A stretch of 12,076 nucleotides of DNA from Methylococcaceae bacterium. GTDB lineage: Bacteria > Pseudomonadota > Gammaproteobacteria > Methylococcales > Methylococcaceae. The stretch covers positions 1 to 12,076 of the forward strand of contig VEPB01000372.1 of the NCBI GenBank assembly GCA_012026715.1, in the 5' to 3' direction. A model generated the notes under the pieces. That model saw nothing but the letters and a program-made list of their open reading frames with translations. It had not been told where the DNA came from and did no database searches. The position numbers and the translations under genes are program-made. Below are positions 1-8,783 of the stretch, piece by piece (the first letter of the stretch is position 1; each line of letters begins with the position of its first letter).

Positions 1-3060
<3,060 letters not shown>

Positions 3061-3083
3061 TCCGGCGGTAGGCAAATGGGGGA

Positions 3084-3104
3084 GGGCGCCGTGGGCGCCC
3101 TTTT
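3084..3104 (+). terminator. Intrinsic terminator after rpoC
   Basis: A perfect 7-bp GC stem, GGGCGCC paired with GGCGCCC around a GTG loop, is followed directly by TTTT. It lies 23 bases past the rpoC stop, where the end of the rpoBC transcript is expected. The T-run is short, so termination may be partial. Confidence 0.8.
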
Positions 3105-3127
3105 CCGTGCCGGCAATCGGGCTCCGG

Positions 3128-3158
3128 TTGTCAAATCCCACACAGTAAGTAATATAAG
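3128..3158 (+). promoter_or_regulatory. Candidate sigma70 promoter for the dihaem cytochrome gene
   Basis: A -35-like TTGTCA (3128-3133, one mismatch to TTGACA) lies 16 bp before TAATAT (3150-3155), or 19 bp before the better -10 match TATAAG (3153-3158). It is the only AT-rich patch in the 240-base gap between the rpoC terminator and the cytochrome gene. Use of this site would give a leader of about 135 bases. The call rests on motif similarity alone. Confidence 0.45.
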
Positions 3159-3186
3159 CGCCTTACCGATCGACGCCTTGAGCCAG

Positions 3187-3198
3187 CCCCGGCCGGGG
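3187..3198. repeat. Perfect 12-bp palindrome CCCCGGCCGGGG in the cytochrome leader
   Basis: This short perfect inverted repeat has no spacer and lies between the candidate promoter and the cytochrome start. It could be an operator half-pair or a chance product of GC-rich DNA. Nothing else recognisable was seen between 3159 and 3280. Confidence 0.3.
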
Positions 3199-3301
3199 AT
3201 GGCATGCGCGCGCTCCCGCCGCGGTGACCGCCATGCTGTGACGGTTTCCTCAGGGATCGCCAACCGAATTCAGTACAACAGCAGGTGGAGCAAAACAAAC
3301 G

Positions 3302-3916
3302 ATGAAACAGCGTATCCTTCATTACTGGTTCGCGGTGGGTTTGATGGCTGCCGTTCCGGTTCACGGAGCGTTCGCCGCCGGCAGCGCAGAGGAAGGCAAG
3401 GCCAAATTCTATGCCTGTGGCGGTTGCCATGCGGTAGCCGGCTACAGCAATGCCTTTCCCACCTATCCCGTGCCGCGCATCGGCGGCCAGCACGCCGATG
3501 CGAGCATCGCCGCATTGGATGATTACAAGTCGGGGAACCGCAAGCATGGCAGCATGGAAGGAAATGCCAACGGCCTTTCGGAGCAGGACGCGGAGGACAT
3601 CGCAGCCTATGTCTCCAGCCAGCGCAACGGTTCCAGCGGAGGTCCGGTCAGCGGCAGCGCAAGCTCCGGCAAGACCAAGGCCGAGACCTGCGCCGCCTGT
3701 CATGGCGCCGACGGTAACAGTCCGGCAGGCAATGTTCCGGTGTTGGCCGGCCAGTTGCAGGGCTACCTGGTCAAGGCACTGAAGGATTACAAGACCGGCA
3801 AGCGCAACAATCCCATCATGAATGGGATGGCGGCGCCGCTCAGCGAGCAGGACATCATCGATGTCGCGGCCCATTACGCCAGTCAGGCCAAGGGTTTGGT
3901 GACCATCAGCGACTGA
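3302..3916 (+). CDS. Secreted dihaem cytochrome c, c4-like
   Basis: This is a predicted periplasmic electron carrier of 204 residues, the usual size for cytochrome c4, which passes electrons from respiratory complexes to terminal oxidases. Residues 1-25 form a Sec signal peptide with likely cleavage after AFA. The mature part is an internal duplication of two class I cytochrome c domains. Domain 1 has haem motif CGGCH (Cys39, Cys42, His43) and a probable Met85 ligand. Domain 2 has CAACH (Cys130, Cys133, His134) and the aligned Met173. Both Met regions are followed by a matching LSEQD stretch. A low-complexity Gly/Ser linker at 109-123 joins the halves. Domain 2 is a textbook c4 half (HGADGNSP), while domain 1 diverges after its haem motif (HAVAGYSN). 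The ATG is preceded by AGGTGGAG 11 bases upstream. The gene appears monocistronic between two terminators. It could instead be a specialised dihaem cytochrome rather than c4 proper. Confidence 0.9.
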   Translation: MKQRILHYWFAVGLMAAVPVHGAFAAGSAEEGKAKFYACGGCHAVAGYSNAFPTYPVPRIGGQHADASIAALDDYKSGNRKHGSMEGNANGLSEQDAEDIAAYVSSQRNGSSGGPVSGSASSGKTKAETCAACHGADGNSPAGNVPVLAGQLQGYLVKALKDYKTGKRNNPIMNGMAAPLSEQDIIDVAAHYASQAKGLVTISD

Positions 3917-3936
3917 CGGGCCTGCCTTGCGGCCCG
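3917..3936 (+). other. GC-rich stem-loop directly after the cytochrome stop codon
   Basis: CGGGCC (3917-3922) pairs with GGCCCG (3931-3936) around an 8-base loop, starting at the base after the stop codon. The following sequence, CATTTG, is a poor T-tract. This may be an mRNA 3'-end stabilising structure or a weak first terminator ahead of the stronger one at 3966. Confidence 0.4.
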
Positions 3937-3965
3937 CATTTGCCGGGCCAGACGGGATCCGCTGT

Positions 3966-4002
3966 AAACCCCATAGCGCCAACAGTGTGCTATGGGGTTT
4001 TT
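3966..4002 (+). terminator. Strong intrinsic terminator after the cytochrome gene
   Basis: AAACCCCATAG (3966-3976) pairs perfectly with CTATGGGGTTT (3990-4000) across a 13-base loop, and the T-run extends to 4002. The A-rich 5' arm gives a U-tract on the opposite strand too, so the element could work in both directions. It separates the cytochrome gene from the protease cluster. Confidence 0.85.
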
Positions 4003-4036
4003 GCTGTTCAGCGGTGCGGCAGGCGGTGTCGCAGGT

Positions 4037-4042
4037 TAGAAT
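4037..4042 (+). promoter_or_regulatory. Candidate -10 element for the protease/transglutaminase-like/ATP-grasp operon
   Basis: TAGAAT is one mismatch from TATAAT. It lies 31 bases before the ATG chosen for the first gene of the cluster and just downstream of the terminator, where a promoter is required. No convincing -35 hexamer is found 15-19 bp upstream, so a weak or activator-dependent promoter is possible. Confidence 0.4.
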
Positions 4043-4062
4043 GCTGCGGTTTCTTCGGAATC

Positions 4063-4067
4063 GGTGA
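4063..4067 (+). promoter_or_regulatory. Ribosome binding site GGTGA that decides the start of the zinc-protease-family gene
   Basis: GGTGA lies 5 bases before the ATG at 4073 and matches the 3' half of the canonical AGGAGGTGA Shine-Dalgarno sequence. The in-frame GTG at 4064 lies inside this site and has only a poorly spaced GGAA ahead of it. This favours the ATG at 4073. Confidence 0.5.
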
Positions 4068-4072
4068 ACCTG

Positions 4073-4633
4073 ATGACTCAATCCCGCTCGATAGTCACCG
4101 TACTGCTGCTCCTGTTTCAATCCCAGTTCGCGTTCGGTGTCGGCGAGGAACGTCCGGCGCACCCCGGGTCTCGGGTCATCATGGGGTGGCTGGAATCCAT
4201 CTTCATCAAGCCTTGGGGCAAGAGACTGACCGCCAAGCTGGACACCGGCGCCAAGAATTCTTCCCTGCACGCCGACAAAATCGAACACTTCAGCAAGAAC
4301 GGCGAGGAGTGGGTGCGGTTCAGCCTGGTGGATCTGGAGCAGAACAAGGAGCCGCCGATCCAGGTGGAACGGCCCCTGGTTCGGACCGCTTACATCAAGA
4401 GCCATAGCAAGACCGCATCGAAGCGGGATGTGGTGATGCTGACGGTGTGTAAGAACGGCACCGATTATCCGACCGAATTCAATCTGGTTGACCGTAGCAA
4501 CTTCAATTACCCGGTGTTGTTGGGGCGCAGTTTCCTCAAGGACGTCGCCGTGGTGGACGCGGCCGCTACCTTTTTGTTCAAGGCCGACGGCGATAGCTGC
4601 GCCAAGGGCCAGCCGGTGCCGAGCAAACCCTGA
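4073..4633 (+). CDS. Putative ATP-dependent zinc protease family protein (retropepsin-like, DUF785/RimB-type), secreted
   Basis: The protein has 186 residues from the ATG at 4073, or 189 from an alternative GTG at 4064. A short basic start and a hydrophobic stretch ending QFAFG (residues ~5-22) look like a signal peptide, so the protein is probably periplasmic. The core carries AKLDTGAKNSSLHA at about residues 55-68. The DTGA there (Asp57, Thr58, Gly59) is the signature of retropepsin-like aspartic proteases and is the conserved motif of this family despite its 'zinc protease' name. The closing family motif PVLLGRSFLKD is at about 146-156. Better-known relatives include RimB, which works beside the RimK glutamate ligase in Pseudomonas. 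It is the first gene of a three-gene unit, 28 bases before the transglutaminase-like gene, with an ATP-grasp ligase third. This suggests it removes or processes whatever that ligase adds; the substrate is unknown. Membership of the family is clear, but proteolytic activity is not proven by sequence. Confidence 0.85.
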   Translation: MTQSRSIVTVLLLLFQSQFAFGVGEERPAHPGSRVIMGWLESIFIKPWGKRLTAKLDTGAKNSSLHADKIEHFSKNGEEWVRFSLVDLEQNKEPPIQVERPLVRTAYIKSHSKTASKRDVVMLTVCKNGTDYPTEFNLVDRSNFNYPVLLGRSFLKDVAVVDAAATFLFKADGDSCAKGQPVPSKP

Positions 4634-4661
4634 TTGCCGCCGCTGCCGTCGCCAGCCGCGC

Positions 4662-6191
4662 ATGCACAACCTTCACGTCAGGATACTGGCCACGCTTCTG
4701 GTGGTGATCGGCTGTGGCTTGTGTTACTACAAGGTGACCCGTTTGGGGCTGCCGCTGCTGTCCACCGAAGATGCCGAGGTCTGGACGGTCGAGGCGCGCA
4801 TCGAATTCAAGGCGCGCAGCGCCACGCCGGTCAAGGTCCAGCTGGCCATTCCCAAATCTCCGGCCGGCTACACGGTGGTCGATGAGAACTTCGTATCCAG
4901 CGACTACGGCCTGACCACGGAGGATGACGGCATTCGCCGCACCGCGCTGTGGACCGTGCGCAAGACCAAGGGTTACCAGGTCCTGTATTACCGGATTCAA
5001 TTGGCGCGCGACCCCATGGCTGTTACGACGCCGTCCACCTTGCCGCCCCCGGCGGTGGCGCCGCCGGAATATCCCGAGGTGCTGCGTCCAGCGGCTCAGG
5101 CGGTGTTGGACGAGGCCCGCCGCAAGTCGGCCGATGTGCTGTCGTTTTCCCGGGAGGTCCTGGTCCGCTTCAACGATCCCAATCCCGATGCCAATGTGAG
5201 CCTGTTGCGGCAGGATTTGCAGACGCAGGAAGATTGGACCAAGCGCGCCATCGGCCTGTTGGCCGGCGGCGGCGCGCCAGCACGTCTGGTCAATCTGCTG
5301 ATGTTGCGCGATGGCGTCCGCCACGGCGAGTTGACGCCCTGGTTGGAGGTGTACGATGGCCAGTCGTGGCAGCCGATGAATCCGCGAACCGGCGAAAGCG
5401 GAATTCCCAAGGACTGCATCGTCTGGCAGGTCGGTGACGGTCCGGTGCTGGATGTCCAGGGCGGGCGTTTCGTCAAGCTGGAATATTCGGTCGGCCGCCA
5501 TACCCAGGAGATGGCGGTGGTGGCGGAACAGCGGGCTCGCCAGATGGGTTCGCGGATCATGGAATTCTCGCTGTTCAGCCTGCCGGTGCAGACCCAGAAC
5601 GTCTATCGGGTGCTGCTGTTGGCGCCGGTGGGGGCGTTTTTGATCGTGGTGCTGCGCAATGTGGTCGGGGTTAACACCTTTGGCACCTTCATGCCGGTGC
5701 TGATTGCCCTGGCGTTTCGCGAAACCAAATTGCAATGGGGCCTGATTTTGTTCACCTCGGTGGTGGCCCTGGGGCTGGCGATCCGCTTCTATCTGGAATA
5801 CCTCAAGCTGCTGCTGGTCCCGAGACTGGCCTCGGTGCTGACCATCGTCATCATGCTGATGGCCGTGATCAGCCTGCTGACCCACAAGCTGGGGATCGAC
5901 CGCGGTGTCTCGGTCGCGCTGTTTCCCATGGTGATCATGGCCATGACCATCGAGCGGATGTCGCTGGTATGGGAGGAATCGGGGGCCTGGGAGGCGCTGC
6001 AGCAGGGCTTCGGCAGTTTGACCGTGGCGGCGCTGGCCTTCCTGCTGATGAGCAACAAGCAGTTGGGTCACCTGGTGTTCGTTTTTCCGGAACTGCTGTT
6101 GGTGGTGCTGGCAGCCATGCTGCTGCTGGGGCGCTACACCGGCTACCGGTTGACCGAGTTGTGGCGGTTCCGCGCCGCGCTGAGAGGGTGA
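4662..6191 (+). CDS. Membrane protein with inactive transglutaminase-like domain and C-terminal multi-helix (7TM-type) domain
   Basis: The protein has 509 residues, close to the family's usual ~500. There is one N-terminal membrane helix (~7-23), a soluble domain (~35-310), and then hydrophobic helices at about 314-331, 341-352, 358-374, 386-406, 416-429, 449-463 and 470-490. This matches the inactive-transglutaminase-plus-7TM architecture. The transglutaminase fold is recognisable from GGAPAR (203-208), PWLEVYDGQSWQPMNP (226-241) and a preceding helix. The catalytic residues are gone: no Cys lies near 189-192, the His of HAW is Thr225, and the Asp of DPT is Asn240. The domain probably binds a peptide or polymer without cleaving it, and the helices may anchor or export. 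The ATG at 4662 is chosen because the upstream in-frame sequence is Arg/Cys-rich read-through overlapping the previous gene; no Shine-Dalgarno is visible, so translation may be coupled. The ATP-grasp gene follows after 9 bases. Confidence 0.87.
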   Translation: MHNLHVRILATLLVVIGCGLCYYKVTRLGLPLLSTEDAEVWTVEARIEFKARSATPVKVQLAIPKSPAGYTVVDENFVSSDYGLTTEDDGIRRTALWTVRKTKGYQVLYYRIQLARDPMAVTTPSTLPPPAVAPPEYPEVLRPAAQAVLDEARRKSADVLSFSREVLVRFNDPNPDANVSLLRQDLQTQEDWTKRAIGLLAGGGAPARLVNLLMLRDGVRHGELTPWLEVYDGQSWQPMNPRTGESGIPKDCIVWQVGDGPVLDVQGGRFVKLEYSVGRHTQEMAVVAEQRARQMGSRIMEFSLFSLPVQTQNVYRVLLLAPVGAFLIVVLRNVVGVNTFGTFMPVLIALAFRETKLQWGLILFTSVVALGLAIRFYLEYLKLLLVPRLASVLTIVIMLMAVISLLTHKLGIDRGVSVALFPMVIMAMTIERMSLVWEESGAWEALQQGFGSLTVAALAFLLMSNKQLGHLVFVFPELLLVVLAAMLLLGRYTGYRLTELWRFRAALRG

Positions 6192-6200
6192 CCGGCGACC

Positions 6201-7187
6201 ATGGCGTGGCGCAACTGGTTGCTGCCCGGACGCCGCTTGCGGGAATTGGGCATCATGGGCATGAACCAGCGCAACGCCGATTTCATCCTGCCGTACAATC
6301 AGCGTTCGCGCTATCCGCTGGTGGACGACAAGCGCCGCACCAAGGATCTGGCCCAGGCCGCCGGCATCGCCGTGCCCAAGCTCTATGGCGTGATCGAAAT
6401 CGAACATCAGGTGGAGGAGCTGGAAATCCTGCTGGCCCCCTATCCGGAGTTCGTGATCAAGCCGGCCCATGGCAGCGGCGGCGAAGGGATTTGGGTGGTG
6501 AGCAGTGGCGCTGGTGGCCGCTATCGTCTGGCGGGCGGCGAGCAGGTCGGTGTCGACGAGCTGGGCTATCACATTTCCAGCATACTCAGCGGCATGTACA
6601 GTCTGGGCGGATTGCCGGACTGCGCCTTGCTGGAATACCGGGTACGCTTCGATCCGATTTTCGACGCGGTGAGTTATCAGGGCGGGCCGGATATCCGCAC
6701 GGTAGTGTTTCGTGGGGTCCCGGTGATGGCCATGCTGCGGCTGCCGACCCGGGAATCGGGCGGCAAGGCCAACTTGCACCAGGGCGCGATCGGGGTCGGC
6801 ATCGATTTGCGCGATGGCTCGACCTTTTCCGGCGTCCGGCGGGAGTCCCCGGTGGAGCATCATCCCGATACCGGCGGTACCATCGCCAGCCTGCAGATTC
6901 CCCACTGGGACGAGATCCTGGCCCTGACCGCGAGGTGTCACGATCTGGTGGGGCTGGGCTATCTGGGGGTGGACATCGTCATCGACCGCGACCTGGGGCC
7001 CCTCATGTTGGAGATGAACGCTCGCCCGGGATTGAGCATTCAGTTGGCCAACAACGCCGGTTTGTTGCCGCGCCTGAATCGGGTCCGCAGTTTGGAGACG
7101 GTGCCCGAATCGGTGGAAGAAAGGATTGTCCTGGCCAAGGAATTGGCGGCGAGCGTCTCGGGAAAACGCAACTCGCCGGAGCTTTGA
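6201..7187 (+). CDS. ATP-grasp ligase, alpha-L-glutamate ligase-like (RimK-related) protein
   Basis: This is a 328-residue cytoplasmic protein with no signal peptide or membrane helix. It opens with the subfamily motif GIMGMNQRNADFILPYN (17-33), followed by YPLVDDKRRTK and GIAVPKLYG. The ATP-grasp core shows FVIKPAHGSGGEGI (84-97), with the nucleotide-binding Lys87 and a Gly-rich loop; LLEYR (143-147); GVDIV (256-260); and the metal-binding LEMNARPGLSIQ (270-281) with Glu271 and Asn273. Such enzymes activate a carboxylate as acyl-phosphate and join it to an amine; RimK itself adds glutamates to ribosomal protein S6. The acceptor here is unknown. GAGAGGG lies about 12 bases before the ATG and overlaps the end of the membrane-protein gene. 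It is the third gene of the unit, and no clear terminator follows, so some transcription may run on towards pstC. Confidence 0.9.
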   Translation: MAWRNWLLPGRRLRELGIMGMNQRNADFILPYNQRSRYPLVDDKRRTKDLAQAAGIAVPKLYGVIEIEHQVEELEILLAPYPEFVIKPAHGSGGEGIWVVSSGAGGRYRLAGGEQVGVDELGYHISSILSGMYSLGGLPDCALLEYRVRFDPIFDAVSYQGGPDIRTVVFRGVPVMAMLRLPTRESGGKANLHQGAIGVGIDLRDGSTFSGVRRESPVEHHPDTGGTIASLQIPHWDEILALTARCHDLVGLGYLGVDIVIDRDLGPLMLEMNARPGLSIQLANNAGLLPRLNRVRSLETVPESVEERIVLAKELAASVSGKRNSPEL

Positions 7188-7189
7188 GG

Positions 7190-7195
7190 TAAAAT
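7190..7195 (+). promoter_or_regulatory. Possible additional -10 element (TAAAAT) upstream of the Pho promoter
   Basis: TAAAAT begins three bases past the ATP-grasp stop codon and is followed by a GC-rich stretch. It resembles the -10-like TAGAAT sequences at 4037 and 11001. No -35 hexamer is visible. It could provide basal expression of the pst genes, but this is weak evidence. Confidence 0.25.
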
Positions 7196-7222
7196 TGCGC
7201 GGCTGACCAAAAGGGCCAGTTT

Positions 7223-7240
7223 GCGTCATGAAATCGTCAC
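7223..7240 (+). promoter_or_regulatory. PhoB box controlling pstCAB
   Basis: Two direct half-sites, GCGTCAT (7223-7229) and TCGTCAC (7234-7240), flank the A-rich spacer GAAA. The GTCA cores are exactly 11 bp apart, as in the E. coli Pho box consensus CTGTCAT-N4-CTGTCAT. The first half-site matches at 5 of 7 positions; the second has the GTCA core and the common C/T variation at its end. The site ends 10 bp before a TATAAA -10, the classic arrangement in which PhoB replaces the -35 contact. Its position ahead of pstC makes the functional call strong. Confidence 0.8.
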
Positions 7241-7250
7241 GCGGGCCTGC

Positions 7251-7258
7251 TATAAAAT
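7251..7258 (+). promoter_or_regulatory. -10 element of the Pho-dependent pst promoter
   Basis: TATAAAAT contains TATAAA, one mismatch from the sigma70 consensus, placed 10 bp downstream of the PhoB box. Initiation would fall near 7264, giving an untranslated leader of about 140 bases before the pstC ATG. Confidence 0.7.
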
Positions 7259-7406
7259 CGGACTGCGTCGGAAACCTCAGGCTGCGGCCCGATGTCGCAG
7301 GCGGCCCGCTGATGTCCTGGCCGAACATCAACTGGAAACGAACGCGCTAACGCCGACGGCAGGGTCCACTGCCGGCAAAGTTCCGACAGCTTTTCTCAGA
7401 TTCTCC
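7259..7406 (+). other. pst mRNA leader with two tiny overlapping reading frames and a small hairpin
   Basis: The predicted leader holds ATG-TGA at 7292-7312 (six amino acids) and ATG-TAA at 7312-7350 (12 amino acids, MSWPNINWKRTR). Their stop and start overlap as TGATG. A 6-bp stem, CGGCAG (7357-7362) with CTGCCG (7369-7374), follows. None has a strong ribosome binding site or a T-tract. No riboswitch fold was recognised. These may be chance features. Confidence 0.3.
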
Positions 7407-8783
7407 ATGCAGAAGTCGACGCTCGTATTTCTCCTGTTGTTGCTCAGCGCCTTGGCCTTCCAAGTCGGTCGCCAGAAATCGCTTAAGGCGGCCACCGGCC
7501 AGGTCAAGAATCTCCATTCCCTGCCGGTCTATTACGGTTACTACACGGCGCTCTGGTGTGGACTGCCGGCATTGCTGCTGTTGCTGCTGTGGCTGCTGTT
7601 CGAGACGCCCCTCATCACCCAGATGGTGATCGCCGATCTGCCGCCGGAACTGGCGAGCCTGCCGGGCGATCGGCTCAGCCTGCTGATCAACGATATCCGC
7701 AATGTCGTCAGCGGCCATATCGCGGCGAGCGAGCCGGCCATCCAGCTCGCCGCCGATCGTTACCGCGAACTCAAGGGTCTCAGCGACCTGATCTTGAGCC
7801 TGCTGGCAGTGAGCTTGGCGGTCGCCGGAGCCGCCTGGGCCCGGCAGCGCGTCGTCTGCGGCTTCCGTGCCCGCAACCGGGTCGAGAGCACGGTCATGGG
7901 CTTCCTCATTGGCAGTTCCCTGGTCGCGATCCTGACGACGATCGGGATTGTGCTGTCGGTGCTGTTCGAATCCATCCGGTTTTTCCAGCTGGTGCCCATC
8001 GGCGACTTTCTGTTCGGACTGGATTGGAGTCCCCAGGTTGCCATCCGTGCCGATCAGGTCGGGTCCTCCGGTGCGTTCGGCGCCATCCCGCTGTTCACCG
8101 GGACCTTGCTGATTGCTCTCATCGCCATGTCCGTGGCGGTTCCCATCGGATTGATGTCAGCCATTTACCTGGCCGAATATGCCAGCCGGAAGTTCCGCGC
8201 CGTGGCCAAGCCGCTGCTGGAAATCCTGGCGGGTATCCCGACGGTGGTGTACGGCTTCTTCGCGGCGCTTACGGTGGCGCCCTTCATTCGTGACGTTGGC
8301 GCCGACTTCGGCCTTTCGGTCTCCTCCGAGAGCGCCCTCGCCGCCGGGCTGGTGATGGGCATCATGATCATCCCCTTCGTGTCCTCGCTGTCCGACGACT
8401 TTATCAACGCCGTGCCGCAGTCTCTCCGGGATGGGGCTTATGCCTTGGGGGCGACGCAGTCCGAGACCATCCGCAAGGTGGTGATACCGGCGGCCCTGCC
8501 CGGCATCGTCGGCGGCATTCTGCTGGGCGTTTCCCGCGCCATCGGCGAGACCATGATCGTGGTGATGGCGGCGGGCCTGTCGGCCAATCTCACCTTTAAT
8601 CCGTTGAGCGCGGTCACCACGGTGACCACCCAGATCGTCACCCTGCTGGTGGGCGATCAGGAGTTTGACAGCCCCAAGACGCTTGCCGCTTTCGCGCTGG
8701 GCCTGATCCTCTTTCTGGTGACTTTGGCGCTCAACGTTCTCGCTTTGCACATCGTCCGTAAGTATCGGGAGCAGTATGAGTAA
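7407..8783 (+). CDS. pstC: Phosphate ABC transporter permease PstC with N-terminal extension
   Basis: PstC is one of the two membrane subunits that form the phosphate channel of the high-affinity PstSCAB importer. The protein has 458 residues, against ~320 for E. coli PstC. The conserved permease starts near residue 160: IVLSVLFESIRFF (181-193), LEILAGIPTVVYGFF (271-285), and the EAA-type coupling loop DGAYALGATQSETIRKVVIP (342-361), followed by GVSRAIGETM. The first ~160 residues are extra. They hold hydrophobic segments at about 4-19, 46-66 and 126-146 and a polar stretch at 67-125 of unknown role. The ATG at 7407 has no clear Shine-Dalgarno. The frame stays open upstream to 7221, but that region contains the promoter, so a longer protein is unlikely. 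The stop overlaps the pstA start by 8 bases. Induction by PhoB under phosphate limitation is expected. Confidence 0.95.
   Translation: MQKSTLVFLLLLLSALAFQVGRQKSLKAATGQVKNLHSLPVYYGYYTALWCGLPALLLLLLWLLFETPLITQMVIADLPPELASLPGDRLSLLINDIRNVVSGHIAASEPAIQLAADRYRELKGLSDLILSLLAVSLAVAGAAWARQRVVCGFRARNRVESTVMGFLIGSSLVAILTTIGIVLSVLFESIRFFQLVPIGDFLFGLDWSPQVAIRADQVGSSGAFGAIPLFTGTLLIALIAMSVAVPIGLMSAIYLAEYASRKFRAVAKPLLEILAGIPTVVYGFFAALTVAPFIRDVGADFGLSVSSESALAAGLVMGIMIIPFVSSLSDDFINAVPQSLRDGAYALGATQSETIRKVVIPAALPGIVGGILLGVSRAIGETMIVVMAAGLSANLTFNPLSAVTTVTTQIVTLLVGDQEFDSPKTLAAFALGLILFLVTLALNVLALHIVRKYREQYE

Noticed and set aside
4488..4661. An upstream in-frame extension of the transglutaminase-like protein
   Set aside because: It overlaps the end of the protease-family gene in another frame, and its Arg/Cys/Pro-rich sequence is a shadow of that gene. 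The ATG at 4662 starts a normal membrane anchor.
3131..4669. A 512-codon open frame on the - strand across the cytochrome and protease genes
   Set aside because: It crosses two genes and a strong terminator and has low-complexity Gly/Ala/Arg/His composition with no known motif.
7203..7219. A possible terminator hairpin CTGACC/GGCCAG after the ATP-grasp gene
   Set aside because: The short stem has a central mismatch and is followed by only three T before GCG, so it is not a credible terminator.
4578..7331. A 917-codon open frame on the - strand across the protease/transglutaminase/ATP-grasp cluster
   Set aside because: It is antisense to three well-supported genes. Its product is His/Gln/Arg-rich with no recognisable domain, typical of the reverse complement of GC-rich coding DNA.
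7221..7406. An upstream in-frame extension of PstC starting at TTG 7221
   Set aside because: The extension contains the PhoB box and -10 element, has Arg/Ala-rich non-coding composition, and the ATG at 7407 begins directly at a hydrophobic segment.
7569..7599. A CTG/TTG-rich run resembling a tandem repeat
   Set aside because: It encodes a leucine-rich membrane segment of PstC, and the repeat units are imperfect, so it is explained by coding.
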